Origin: Polaromonas sp. JS666
GTDB taxonomy: Bacteria > Pseudomonadota > Gammaproteobacteria > Burkholderiales > Burkholderiaceae_C
NCBI RefSeq assembly: GCF_900103405.1
Contig: NZ_FNHX01000001.1
Span: 859,447-923,446 of the forward strand
Reading direction: 5' to 3'
Length of the DNA stretch: 64,000 nt
Shown: positions 39,150-50,000 of the stretch, in pieces
Numbering within the stretch: position 1 is the stretch's first letter
Layout: every line of letters begins with the position of its first letter
The notes under the pieces: model-generated
Database searches by the model: none
What the model saw: only the letters and a program-made list of their open reading frames with translations
Told to the model about the DNA's origin: nothing
Translations under genes and position numbers: made by a program

Positions 39150-39309
39150 TAAAGTGGCCAGCCACCGCCATCAAGCACTCATCCATGCCTTATTTGTAAA
39201 CATTTTTCCGGCCCACAGCCGGGCCATCCCTCGTCTTCGTTTAAGGTTGCGAACTGGGACAAACGCAGACGCTCACCCACTCTTCACAACACCTCACGGA
39301 AAGAAACCT

Positions 39310-39996
39310 GTGGCTGGACTCTCGGAAACCGTGTTCGACCCGCTGACGCTTGAAGTCATACGGAAAATCTCGCCCACCACCGTCCTCGACATAGGCGCGG
39401 GCCAAGGCAAATACGCGGAGCTGGTCAGGCAGGCCGCACCGCAAGCCCACATACGCGCCACGGAAATCTCAGCCGACTACGTGGCCCAGTTCGACCTCCG
39501 CGCCAAGTACAACGACGTCCGCGTGATGGACGCCTACGACCTGATCCACCACCACAAAAACGAAACCTATGACCTGGTCGTGATCGGCGACTGCATAGAG
39601 CACCTGCCCAAGTCCAGGGGCCTGGACCTGCTGAACTTCCTGACCTACCGCTGCGGCTACCTGCTGGTCATCGCCCCCGAGTTCAGCTACTACGATACGG
39701 CCAAGGCCAATCTGGACCACCACGAGTCCCACATCTCCGTGTGGTCCGAGCGTGATTTCATCTGGCATGACCGCTGGGCCTGGATGCGTTCGGAAGTCAT
39801 GCAGTTCTTCCTGCTGCGCGGCTACCAGACCAGCCCCATGCCTTTTGACCGCCTGGTCGGCGACATCAATGCCAACCCGCCCACCGTGACGCGCATGGGC
39901 ACGGGCGCCCCCTTCAAGCCGGCGCACCTGCTGGCCAGCATCGTCTCGCACACCGAGGTGATAGACGGCAACTCCTATACCTACCGCAACTTCTGA
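39310..39996 (+). CDS. Class I SAM-dependent methyltransferase
   Basis: Probable methyltransferase of 228 residues. Motif I is VLDIGAGQGKYAELV near residue 20-33, followed by IRATEISADYVAQFDL (acidic residue for SAM ribose), a DLVVIGDCIEHLPKSRG motif IV-like segment, and a HLESH-like DHHESHISVWSERDF region. The GTG at 39310 is chosen because GGAAAG lies 7 bases upstream and it starts just before the fold; the long open frame to 38908 overlaps the divergent SAM gene. The stop TGA overlaps the ATG of the next gene (TGATG), so the two are translationally coupled. The acceptor is unknown; a glycan or polyketide-like surface molecule is a guess. Confidence 0.8.
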   Translation: MAGLSETVFDPLTLEVIRKISPTTVLDIGAGQGKYAELVRQAAPQAHIRATEISADYVAQFDLRAKYNDVRVMDAYDLIHHHKNETYDLVVIGDCIEHLPKSRGLDLLNFLTYRCGYLLVIAPEFSYYDTAKANLDHHESHISVWSERDFIWHDRWAWMRSEVMQFFLLRGYQTSPMPFDRLVGDINANPPTVTRMGTGAPFKPAHLLASIVSHTEVIDGNSYTYRNF

Positions 39997-40913
39997 TGGC
40001 CCCAACAACTTCCGCGCAGGCACACGAGAAGGACCTCGGCATACTGCTCTACATCGACGACCACCCGTCCATGTATGAAGAATTCGGCTGGATCTACAAA
40101 AGCTGGATCCATTCAGGTGTCTGGCGCCGCTCCGACCTCATTGTGGTCTGCCACCCCAAAGCCTGGGACCGCTTGCCCGAAGGCGACCCCGGTGTCATCA
40201 AAATCGCCGCAGAGCCCATCTCCCGCGAGGGGCGCTGGAAGGGTTACCACTTCATCAACTCCATCGCCTGCGTTTCAGGCCCACACACGGCCCACTTGGC
40301 CGGCCGGTACAAATGGCTGCTTCGCACCGACGCCGATGTCTTCCTGACCCGCCACCTGGCAAACTTTCGCCCCAACTTCCCGGTGCTGGGGCGCGGCCGT
40401 TATGCGGAGAACCAGCAAGTGTGGGACAAGATGGTCGCCTTTTGCGAAGCCCACGGCGTCGCCCACCAGAGAAGCTTCGGCTGCGGTTCGTCCATCCTCG
40501 CCGAATCCTCGCTGGTCCTCTTCTTCCTGGAGCGGCAAACCTACTGGTGCGAGCGCTTGCTCGAACACTTTGACGCCCATGGCGAAGGCCAGTGGCCGGG
40601 CTGGTTCAAGGGCGTGATCACCCTGTATGCGGGGGAGATTGCGGCCAATGAAAACCACCAGGCTTTTTTACGCCATTCCTACCAGCGCATCCTGGACCTC
40701 GAAAGTTATGTCGTCGGTCATATCGACGAGTTCACGCTGCACATCCACGCGATCCACACCGACGATTATTTTTCAAAGTCGAAGTTTCGCAATGGCGGCT
40801 ACAAGCACATCAACCCGACCGGCCTGGACACCCGCAAGGTCAACCAGTACGCCCATTGGATAGCGGCCACGCCGCTGGACGACATCAAGTCGGCGACGCA
40901 ATACCCGTACTGA
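39996..40913 (+). CDS. Glycosyltransferase-like protein, family not recognised
   Basis: Protein of 305 residues I cannot place with certainty. RYKWLLRTDADVFLTRHL contains a DxD-type metal motif (Asp-Ala-Asp near residue 112-114) after a hydrophobic strand, as in GT-A nucleotide-sugar transferases. Upstream LGILLYIDDHPSMYEEFGWIYKSWIHSGV and DLIVVCHPKAWDRLP look like the first Rossmann strands; later there is ANENHQAFLRHSYQRIL and HIHAIHTDDYFSK, His-rich with a possible catalytic Asp. It has no signal peptide or membrane segment. It overlaps the methyltransferase stop codon (TGATG), so both probably modify one product. Confidence 0.6.
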   Translation: MAPTTSAQAHEKDLGILLYIDDHPSMYEEFGWIYKSWIHSGVWRRSDLIVVCHPKAWDRLPEGDPGVIKIAAEPISREGRWKGYHFINSIACVSGPHTAHLAGRYKWLLRTDADVFLTRHLANFRPNFPVLGRGRYAENQQVWDKMVAFCEAHGVAHQRSFGCGSSILAESSLVLFFLERQTYWCERLLEHFDAHGEGQWPGWFKGVITLYAGEIAANENHQAFLRHSYQRILDLESYVVGHIDEFTLHIHAIHTDDYFSKSKFRNGGYKHINPTGLDTRKVNQYAHWIAATPLDDIKSATQYPY

Positions 40914-40972
40914 ACCTGCGCGCCGGAACTGCGGTACGGAAGCAGACCCGCCCCAAGCCGTGACACGGGCTT

Positions 40973-41000
40973 GCCGCGGCTGAACCAAATCAGCCGCGGC
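40973..41000. terminator. GC-rich hairpin between convergent genes
   Basis: An 11-bp perfect stem, GCCGCGGCTGA (40973-40983) with TCAGCCGCGGC (40990-41000), six-base loop. Neither side has a T-run, so it is either a weak bidirectional terminator or an mRNA 3'-end stabiliser for the glycosyltransferase-like gene and the giant RTX gene. It ends 14 bases from the RTX stop codon. Confidence 0.6.
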
Positions 41001-41013
41001 ACTCACCATCCGC

Positions 41014-44000
41014 TTAGCCCAGTCGAATCAGCCCCTCTTGCAAGCTGGCCGTCGAATGCACGGCCTGCGCCTGCGCACCAAACTGCGCATTCGTCAGCAC
41101 TTCCTGCGCCTTGCCCAGGCCCATGCCGGCCAGCGTGCCGTCCGCGCCATAGTGGTAGGCCAGGTCGCCGCCCAGGGCTTCGCTGTCGCTGCCCGCCAGG
41201 TGGAACTGCGTGAGCCCGTTGCTCAGCGCCCAACTGCTCAGCCCCGGTGTGGCCGTGCGCGCCGCGTCGAACGCGCCGACCAGGCCCTGGAAGTCAAAGG
41301 TTTGTACCTTTTTGTTGAGCAGCGGGTCGGTGGAATTCGCATCAAAGGCGGCCATGGCTTCGGATACCAATTGCAGGTTCAGCACGCTCCGGCTGGCGGT
41401 GTTGCCGTACCAGTTGTAGAAAGTCAGCTGGTCCGTTGCACTGATTTTGAGCACCAGGTCGTTACTGCTCTTTTGCAGGCTCAGGTTGGCATAGTTCAAA
41501 CCGGAACCGCCCAGGCTAATGGTGTCGTTCGGGCTCACGGATGCACCGCTTGCGTACACCGTATCCTGTCCGTCGCCGACATTGAAGGCGATGAGGTCTT
41601 TCCCATTGCCGAGGTTGACCACGTCGTTTCCGGTGCCACCGATGAAGAGGTCGGCGTCAGCCTCGCTACCGCTCAAGGTGTCGGACCCGTCACCTCCATC
41701 AAGGTAGTTACTGCCAATGCCGCCCGTAAGGGAGTCATTTCCCGCACCGCCTTCCAGCACATCGAAACCATCCCCGCCGTAAAGCGAGTCGCTGCCACCA
41801 CGCCCTTTCAGGATGTCATTGCTTGCAACTCCGTACAGGGTGTCGCTGCCCTCAGTGCCGCCAAAAACCACGTCAGCCGCCATGGCGGCAAAATCGGTCT
41901 TGTTCCACAGCGTACCGTCAGCAAACTCCACCTGCTCGATCTTGTAGGCGTCGTTCAAATACCACCTGCCCAGCGTGATCACGTCCGTCGTGCCCTCTAT
42001 GCTCAGGTAGAGATTCCAGTGGTCACGGTTGAACTTGATATCGGCGGCTGCTATTGAACTATCAAAGCGCAGGGTGTCGATATTGCCCACCGCCGTGTCG
42101 TATTCGCTGATCATGTCCGAGCCGTCCCCCCGCTTATACAGGTAGACGTCGTTGCCAAGATTGCCATTGATCAGGTCATTGCCGGCCCCTCCGTCCATCA
42201 CATCACCTTGGACAGAGCCCATCAAGGAGTCATCGCCTGCGGTTCCGCCAAACACCGCCATGGCTGCCAGGGCTGAGGTACCCCAGACCGTACCATCGGC
42301 AAACTCGATTTGCTCGATTTTGTAGGCGTTGTTGTTATTGCTGCTGAACCAGTCCCGCAGCGTGATCCGGTCCGAAGTCCCGTTGATATTCAGGTACATG
42401 TTGTAGCCATCGCGAGTCACCTTGACGTCCGACACGGCCACCGAGCTGTCGAAACGCACGGTATCGACGTTGCCACTCTGAGAGTCTGAATCGGCGATGG
42501 TGTCCGACCCATCTCCGCGCTTGTAGAGGTAGACATCGTTACCAAAGCCACCGCTCAGCAGGTCGTTACCGCCCAGCCCTTGCAGTACGTCGGCACCCAC
42601 GGTGCCGGACAGGGAATCGTCCCCTGCCGTGCCACGAATAATGCTCAAGTCCAGCAGATCACTCAGGCCCCATACCGTACCGTCGGCGAACTCGACGCGC
42701 TCGACTTTGTCGGCATCGCCATCAAACCAGTTGCTCAGGATAATGCGGTCCGTCGTGCCATTGATGCCCAAATAGAGATTGGCCTGGTCCCGGGTCACAT
42801 TGATGTCGGCCACTGTCACCGAGCTGTCGAAGCGGACCGTGTCGATATTTCCTGCGGATTCGTCGTGATCGGTGATGGTGTCCGTGCCGTCGCCCCGTTT
42901 GTACAGGTAAACGTCGTTACCGGCTTCACCGCGAAGCGTGTCGTTACCGGCCCCGCCCTCCATCGTCTCAACATCCGCGCTTCCCCACAGATAATCATCG
43001 CCGCTGGTGCCGACGAACACGGCGGCCGCCACCAAGGCAGTTACCTGGGCCTTGTCCCACACGGTTCCATCGGCAAACTCGATCTGCTCAATCCGGTATC
43101 TTTCGTGAAAGAACCAGTTCTTCACCGTGATCACATCAGCCGTACCCTCTATCTGCAAAAAGAGATGCCACGCATTGCGAGTGATCTTGACATCACTCGC
43201 CAGCACCGCATCGCCGAAGCGGAGGGTATCGATATTGCCCACGGTGTCATCGGACTCGCCAATGGTGTCCGAGCCGTCGCCGCGCTTGTACAGATATACA
43301 TCGTTACCTGTGCCGCCATAGAGCGTATCGTTGCCCGTGCCGCCATCGATCACGTCGCCAAGCGCTGACCCCATCACGACATCATCGCCCGCAGTACCCG
43401 AGAACACCGCCGTCGCCGCCAGGGCCGAGGTATCCCAAATCGTGCCATCGGCAAACTCGACCTGCTCTATCCGCCTGCCGGCATTGCTAAACCAGCTGGC
43501 CAGCGTGATCCGATCTGCCGTGCCGTTGATTCCCAGGTATAAATTGCTGCCATCACGCGTTACCTGGACGTCAGACACGGTCACCGAGCTGTCGAAACGG
43601 ACAGTATCAACATTGCCGTCCAGGGGATCGTATTCGTTGATGGTGTCCGAGCCGTCTCCAAGCTTATACAGGTAAACGTCGTTGCCGGCACCGCCATTGA
43701 GGGTGTCATTGCCGCCACCGCCTTCGAGCAGGTCGGCACCATCGGTACCCGCCAGCATGTCATCGCCTTCGGTGCCCGCAAACACCACGGGGAATGACTC
43801 CACGTCGGCCTTGGTCCAGACCGTTCCGTCGGCGAACTCGATTCGTTCGACCTGGTGGGCTTGGTCCGCAAACCAGCCACCCAAGGTAATCCGGTCGCTC
43901 GTCCCGTCAATCGTCAGGAAGAGGCTGGAACTGTCACGCGTGAGCTTGATGTCGCCGGGAGCAACTGTTGCGTCGAAACGGACCGTGTCGATATTGCCGG

Positions 44001-47000
44001 CGGTTTCGTCGTAGTCAAAAATCTCGTCATTCCCGCTGCCGCGGCCGAACAGGTACACGTCGTTACCTGTACCGCCCTCGAGGTAGTCATTCCCCGCACC
44101 GCCATCAAGCGTGTCGTCACCACCATTACCCACAAGATCATCGTCGCCACCAAGTGCATTGAGCACCTCCGAGGCCTCCGTACCGTACAGGGAATCGTCA
44201 CCTTCAGTGCCCGATGCCATGGTGATCAGGCTTTCCAGCATGGCAGCATCCCACACCGTGCCATCGGCAAACTCAACCTGCTCAATCCGGCTTCCTTCAT
44301 CGCCTAGCCAGTCGTTAAGGGCAATCCGGTCACCCGTGCCTTCGATGTGCAGATACAGGTCAGTCAGGCCCCGGGTTACCTTGATGTCAGCGGTGGTGAT
44401 CGTTCCGTCATAGAACCGCAGGGTATCGATGTTGCCAACCGTCTCGTCATAATCCTGGATGCGATCAGAGCCGTCGCCCCGGCTGTACAGGTACACATCG
44501 TTGCCGGCACCATCATTCAGGGTGTCGTTACCAGTACCGCCCTCCAGCAGGTCATCGCCCGCTCCGCCGTCCAGGTAGTCGTCACCACTGCCACCGGCAA
44601 TGATGTCGTTACCGCCCTGCCCGTACAGCTCGTCGGCGCCACCCAGGCCTCTCAGGAAATCACCGTCTTCCGTTCCTTCCAGGTAGTCATTACCTTCGGT
44701 AGGACCAAACACAGCCATGGCAGCCAGGTCTTCCTGCTGCCACACGGTGCCGTCGGCAAACAACACCCGCTCGACCTGGTAGGCCTCGCCTTGCATCCAG
44801 GAGTTGAGCTGGATACGGTCCTCGGTGCCGTCTATGCTCAGGGACAAATGCCCATAGGAATCGAAAGTGACCCTGACGTCGGTCGCTGAAATGCCGCTGT
44901 CAAATCGAATGGTGTCGATATTGCCCAGGGTTTCGTCATAGTCGTCGATGATGTCCTGGCCGTCGCCGCGCTTGAACAGGTACACATCGTTGCCCGCGCC
45001 GCCGCTCAGTATGTCATTGCCGCCCTGGCCGTTGAAAACCTCAAAGGCCTCCGAGCCGCTCAGCTCATCATCCCCTTCGGTTCCCGTGATGGCTATCGGC
45101 AACCTGGCTTCCAGCTCGGCCTTGCCCCACACCGTGCCATCGGCAAACTCGACCTGCTCCACCGTGTCGGCGCCCTCAGCAAACCAGTTGCTGATCTCGA
45201 TGCGATCCGTGCTGCCGTCCATGCTGAGGTAGAGGTTCAAGCCTTCGCGGCTGACCCTGACGTCCGCCACGCTGACGGAATCATCAAAGCGGATGGTGTC
45301 CACATTGCCAGGCGTTGCATCGCCTTCGTGGATAGTGTCCACACCATCGCCGCGGCTGAAGAGATACACATCGCTGCCGGCCCCGCCGTCCAGCGTGTCG
45401 TCGCCCCTGCCGCCTTGCAGCAGGTCGTCGCCCGCACCCGCCAGCATGCGGTCGGTCACGCTGGTGCCGGTGATGGTGTCGGCATCCGAGGTGCCCGACA
45501 GGTCAAAGCCCTGGTCCAGCAAGTCCTGCAGGCTCAGCGTGCTGCCGTTGGCAAACTCGAAGTCCGACACGCTTTCGAAGTTTTCGGCGTCGCTTGGGTC
45601 GAAGTTTTCCAGGTAAATCTGGTCACCTTGGCTTCCCAGTTGGATCAGCAGCGAGCCATCGCCCAGGCCCAGTGTGGCGGTGGCGCTGACGCCGCTGCCA
45701 AAACGCACGGTGCCGCCGCCCGGGTCGCTGATGTGCACCTCGCCGCTGCCCGCGTTATAGACATAGATGTCCATGCCCGAATTGCCCGTCATGCGGGTAT
45801 TCGGCCCTGCGATAAAGGTGGTGGCAAAGTCGGGTACACCGTACAGGTCCATGTCGCCAGCGCTGCCGTCCTTGAGCAAGCCCTTGCCGGTCAACTCGTC
45901 CGCGGAAAGCGTGGCCCCGCCCGAGGTGAACAGCACCGCCTGAGACATGGCACTGGAATCGGCATACCAGCCGGTAATCCGCAGGCTGTCGCTGCTGCCG
46001 ATGATGGAGATCACGAGGTCCACACCATCGCTCTCGACCTTGAGTTCGCCGGCGGATGCGACTGCTGCGCGAATGCCGGCCACGTCGGCCGCATCTGCGG
46101 TCTGCGCACCCATGCCCGCGTAAAGCCGGGCATAGCCGAGGTCAAAGTCGGGCGCGGGCGGCGCCAGGGCGATCAGGTCCAGCAGGCTGCTGACCGTGCC
46201 GTCGGAGAACTCAAACTGCTGAACCACGCTGTTCAGCCCATCGCCAGTGCGCGGCATCATGATGCGTATGCCCTGGTCGGCTCCCCACAGAATGTCGAGT
46301 GTGACATGCGTGGCGCCGTCGAGGGAGCCCACCGCCTCTCCCCAAGACAGGGTCAGGTCCGCCAGCGAGAGCCCGGGGCCAAAGCTGACGATACCCTGGG
46401 GCAGCAGCTCGGCCTGGAGCAGCGGCTGCAATGCCGCAAAATCATTCGCCGTCAGCAGGGTGGGCGTGATGCCATGCGCAGCGTAATAGCTGCTGGCGAC
46501 CAACCCGCTGGCCGGGTCTTCCACGCTGGTGTAGGGCGTCTTGTACAGCGCCGTCAAAGGCTCCACATATCGCCAGGTCGTGAAGGCATAAGCCATCGCG
46601 ATGTCGAACGTGGGCCAGGCGTCGCTAGGGACAAAGGCGGCGCGTGCATCCTCCAGGGAATCGAAATAGCCCACGAAGTCTTCACCGAAGTCCAGGCGGT
46701 GTTTCCCGCCATACTGGTAGTTCTTTTTCCAGTCTTCAAAACCCAGGGCCTGGTAAATCGCCTTGATCTCCAGAGATTGCCCGAAGTTGTCTAGGTCGGA
46801 TTCCCAATCGAAGCTCTGGCCAATCAGGTCTATACCCAGGTTGTCCGGGTTGACCAGGATGCGGCTGCTGTCGCGGCCCACCACTGTGTCGTGGCCGTCA
46901 CCGACCACCATGGTTTGACCGAACTGCAGCAATTGGTCGCCGGTGCCGGCCATCAGCGTGCCGCCGCCTATCAGCTGCGCGTTGCCGGTGCCGCCATAGG

Positions 47001-50000
47001 CAAAACCGGCGCCGTAAATTATGTTATTGCCGGTGCCGCCTATCACGGCTGAATAGCCGTCGGCCGACACCGTCTGGTCGCCGTCGGCCAGTATCGAGAG
47101 GCCGAGGTTGTAGCTGTCCTGGCGGTGCCAGAAGTCAACTGCGACATAGCTCGGCAAATTGCCGGCCAGCGCGGGCGCGCCAGGGTCCTGGAAGGTCAGT
47201 TGGTTGACTTTGCCCGTGTAGTAGTCCGTATCGATGTCAACCCGTGTGTAGCCAATGTAGCCCATCAGGCCGGCGTCATACACAAGATTCCAGTCCGATT
47301 CAAAGTGGGAACTGGGATCTTTTGTCCAGTTCACCGAACTCCACGCATTTTCGAAGTTGAAGGCATAGTTATAGGACTGAAGCGTCGTTGTACCGTCGGC
47401 AACCGCGTTTGTTTGAAAGGTGACCGTGGCAGTCGTGTCCGTGGCGGGCTGCGATGGCAGATCCCCGCTCCATTCCTCAGCAGCAACGTGAGCAGTGATT
47501 ACACCCGAGAGATCCTTGAAGAGCTCCGTCCTCTTGACATAGGCCTTGGAAATGTCCACCTCATAACTGGCGGCCCGGTACCACGAACCATCAACCCGCT
47601 GCGTGTAGCCGCCATCGGAGTAGCCCCGCGAAATTGAACCCAAGGCGCTGGACTGGAAATCCTTGAGCAAATTCGCCTGCAGCTGGGCCCAATCCGTCTG
47701 GCTGGCCGCCACGAGTGCTTCGCCCGTGGTGGTGTTACCCTGCGCATCCTCAAACACCCAGGAGGTCTGGGTGGAAGCGTAATAGTCCTTGATGCGCATG
47801 GACGCCGAGGTGCCGCGCACCTCGACCACCAGGTCATTGGCTCGCCGAGTGGCATACAGGTCTTCGAACTTCATGCCCGCCGCGCCCAGCTTGACGACCG
47901 AACCCTCGACGGAGTTATCGACCACCTTGCTGCGGTCGGCGCTGTAGTTCAGCACATAGGTGTCCAGGCCGTCGCCGCCGGCCAGCGTGTCATTGCCGCG
48001 GCTGGCGTAGAGCACATCGTTGCCGCCTTCGCCGTACAGCATGTCGTCGCCGTCACCGCCGTTGAGCACGTCGTTGCCGCCACCCGAATGCAGCGTGTCG
48101 TTGCCGTAGCCGCCGCTCAGGTTGTCGACACCCGTGCCGGAGGTCAGGCTGTCGTTGCCGTTACCCCCCAGCAGGATGTTGTTGCCGTTACCGGCTGAGA
48201 GCATATCGTTACCCTCACCGCCGTTCAGCGTGTCGTTGCCCGAACCGGCGGTCATGGTGTCGCTGCCCTGGTCGCCGTTCAAGGTGTTGTCGCCGTCGCC
48301 GGCCGTGATGCTGTCGTTGCCGACTCCACCACTGAGATTATTGTTGCCGTCACCTGCCACGATGGTGTCATCACCGTCGTCGCCGTTCAAGGTGTTGTCG
48401 CCGTCGCCGGTGGTGAGGCTGTCGTTCCCGACTCCACCACTGAGAGTATTGTTCCCGCTGCCTGCAGTGATGGTGTCATTGCCGTCATCGCCACTCAAGG
48501 TGTTGTTGCCATTACCCGCAGTAATGCTGTCGTTCCCGGAGCCGCCGTTGACGATGTTGTGGCCATTGCCCGCGGCAATGGTGTCGCTTCCCTCACCACC
48601 CTGCAGGTTGTTGTCCATGTCACCCATGGTGACGGTGTCATTGCCCGAACCCGCGTCGAAAGTGTTGTTGCCTTCGGTATCGATCAGGATGTCGTCGCCG
48701 TCACCCCCCAACAGGATGTCGTCGCCGGCGCCGCCTTCGAGGCGGTCGTTGCCAGTGTCTCCGCGCAGAGTGTCATTGCCATCACCGCCGAGCAGGATGT
48801 CATTTCCGCCGCCGCCAACCAGCACGTCCGCACCGGCCCCGCCGTCCAGGGTGTCGTTGCCATGGAACTCCAGGCTGACCTTGCTTTCGGCTGCGTCGCC
48901 CCAGAGAACGTCGTCCCCGGCGCCGCCCAGGACGGTGTCTTCGCCACCACCGCCTTCGGCGTAGTCGTTACCGTCGCCACCATCCAGAGAATCATTTCCG
49001 TGGTACTGGGTTTGCAAAAAGTCTTCATCATCGTTATCGCCATAGAGCTTGTCGTTGCCGGTGCCGCCTATCAGCGTATCGTCTCCGCCGTTACCCGTCA
49101 GGTTGTCATTGCCCGCCTCGCCATCGAGGAAGTCGTTGCCGTGGTATTCGCCGGACACATCGGATTCAACCCCATCACCCAGCAGGTTGTCGTTACCTTC
49201 CCCGCCGTAAAGCGTGTCGTCGCCTCCCGCGCCGAACAGCGTGTCGTTGCCGCCCTCCCCGTTCAGGTAATCGTCGCCATGGTATTCGCCGGCCAGATCT
49301 TCTTCACGGGCGTCGCCCTGCAATTCGTCGTCACCGTCTCCGCCATACAGGGTGTCATTGCCACCATCGCCGATGATCAGGTCGTCGCCGTCTTCACCGT
49401 CGATGTAGTCGTCCCCATGGTATTCAGCTGCCAGCAAAGATTCATCCGCATCGCCCTTTATTTGATCGTCACCATCTCCGCCATACAGCGTGTCATTTCC
49501 CCCGCCGCCCCAGAGGTGATCGTTTCCGTCCTCCCCATCCAGGTAGTCATCCCTCTGGTATTCGCCGGCGATAACGGACTCCGCAGCGTCACCCTCCATA
49601 GAGTCGTCGCCGTCACCGCCGTAAAGAGTGTCACTGCCCCCAAAGCCGTAAAGAATGTCGTCACCGGCTTCTCCGTCCAGGTAGTCACTCCCATGGTATT
49701 GGCCGGCAAGCTCCGCAGCATCGCCCCAAAGCACATCGGCTCCATCCCCGCCATACAGCGTGTCATTGCCGCCGTTGCCCGTGAGATGGTCGTTGCCATC
49801 CTCTCCGTCGAGGTAATCGTCGCCGTGGTACTGGCCCGCGAGTTCGGATTCCGCGGCGTCACCGATCAGAATGTCATTGCCGGCCCCGCCATACAGGGTG
49901 TCGGCTTTTCCATAACCGACCAGTATGTCGTCGCCATCCTCTCCATCGAGATAATCGCTGCCGTGGTATTCGCCCGACAAAACTGAGCTGGACGCGTCAC

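Noticed and set aside
41014..41620. Possible protease or lipase domain at the RTX C-terminus
   Set aside because: No HExxH, GxSxG or similar catalytic motif is visible there; the region reads as degenerate repeat plus secretion signal.
48559..49986. 475-codon plus-strand frame, rich in Val/Ala/Ile, opposite the RTX array
   Set aside because: Antisense translation of the RTX repeats; its apparent periodicity comes from the coding repeats. The same applies to the plus-strand frame at 45328-46794.
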